Shown here one piece after another: positions 63,886-64,000 of a stretch of DNA of 64,000 nt. Origin of the DNA: Sinotaia quadrata (taxonomy: Eukaryota > Mollusca > Gastropoda > Architaenioglossa > Viviparidae); contig CM054181.1 of NCBI GenBank assembly GCA_028829895.1, positions 48,004,759 to 48,068,758 of the forward strand, written 5' to 3'. The notes beneath the pieces are model-generated. The model saw only the letters and a list, made by a program, of their open reading frames with translations. It did not search any database and had not been told where the DNA came from. Each line of letters starts with the position of its first letter. The first letter of the stretch is position 1. The position numbers and the translations under genes are program-made.

Positions 63886-64000
63886 CACTATAAAGTAAAT
63901 AACAACAAACCAAAGCAATAGTAATATCCATAGCATTACTATGTAGGCGAAAGATTCACAATTATATCATCTGCTTAAGCAATTAGAGAAAGAAGTTTTT

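Overview
This window looks like intergenic or intronic DNA from a repeat-rich, AT-rich animal genome. The organism is probably a marine invertebrate, and a mollusc or other lophotrochozoan would fit, but no host gene settles it. Evidence for an animal is the dense microsatellites ((GA)n, (CA)n, (GATA)n), about twenty separate minisatellite arrays, and Ty3/Gypsy elements of a type known from animals. I found no host protein-coding gene, rRNA or tRNA that I can support. Most short open frames are translations of simple repeats or the antisense of the retrotransposon polyproteins.

The main content is two full-length, apparently intact LTR retrotransposons of one family. Copy 1 (25766-34104, plus strand) has two 1548-bp LTRs that look identical, a 5-bp target duplication AACAG and a single 1466-aa Gag-Pol frame. 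Copy 2 (48490-56753, minus strand) has two 1547-bp LTRs that look identical, a GTGTG target duplication and a 1442-aa Gag-Pol frame. The polyprotein order is Gag, zinc knuckle, protease, integrase, reverse transcriptase, RNase H. Integrase lies upstream of reverse transcriptase, as in Ty1/Copia, although every domain is Ty3/Gypsy-like. This is the unusual Gmr1-type arrangement. The two copies face each other as an inverted pair about 14.4 kb apart.

Layout: 1-5.3 kb holds simple repeats, a 4 x 58-bp array carrying octamer motifs, and a graded 36-40-bp tandem array. At 5.4-7.0 kb lie two inverted copies of an unclassified dispersed repeat, here called family X. 7-24.7 kb is noncoding DNA with many minisatellites. 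At 24.8-34.3 kb lies a third family X copy, split by retrotransposon copy 1. 34.3-48.5 kb is the spacer between the two elements, with an 80-bp array, long microsatellites and a decayed integrase fossil at about 41.15-41.68 kb whose integrase-RT linker resembles that of the intact elements. 48.5-56.8 kb is copy 2, inserted in a (GT)n microsatellite. 56.8-64 kb is noncoding DNA with further arrays.

The family X copies preserve an empty version of the copy 1 insertion site, and the fossil shows that an older relative of the same lineage was once active here. LTR pairs look identical within each copy but differ by roughly a dozen positions between copies, so two distinct source lineages inserted recently.
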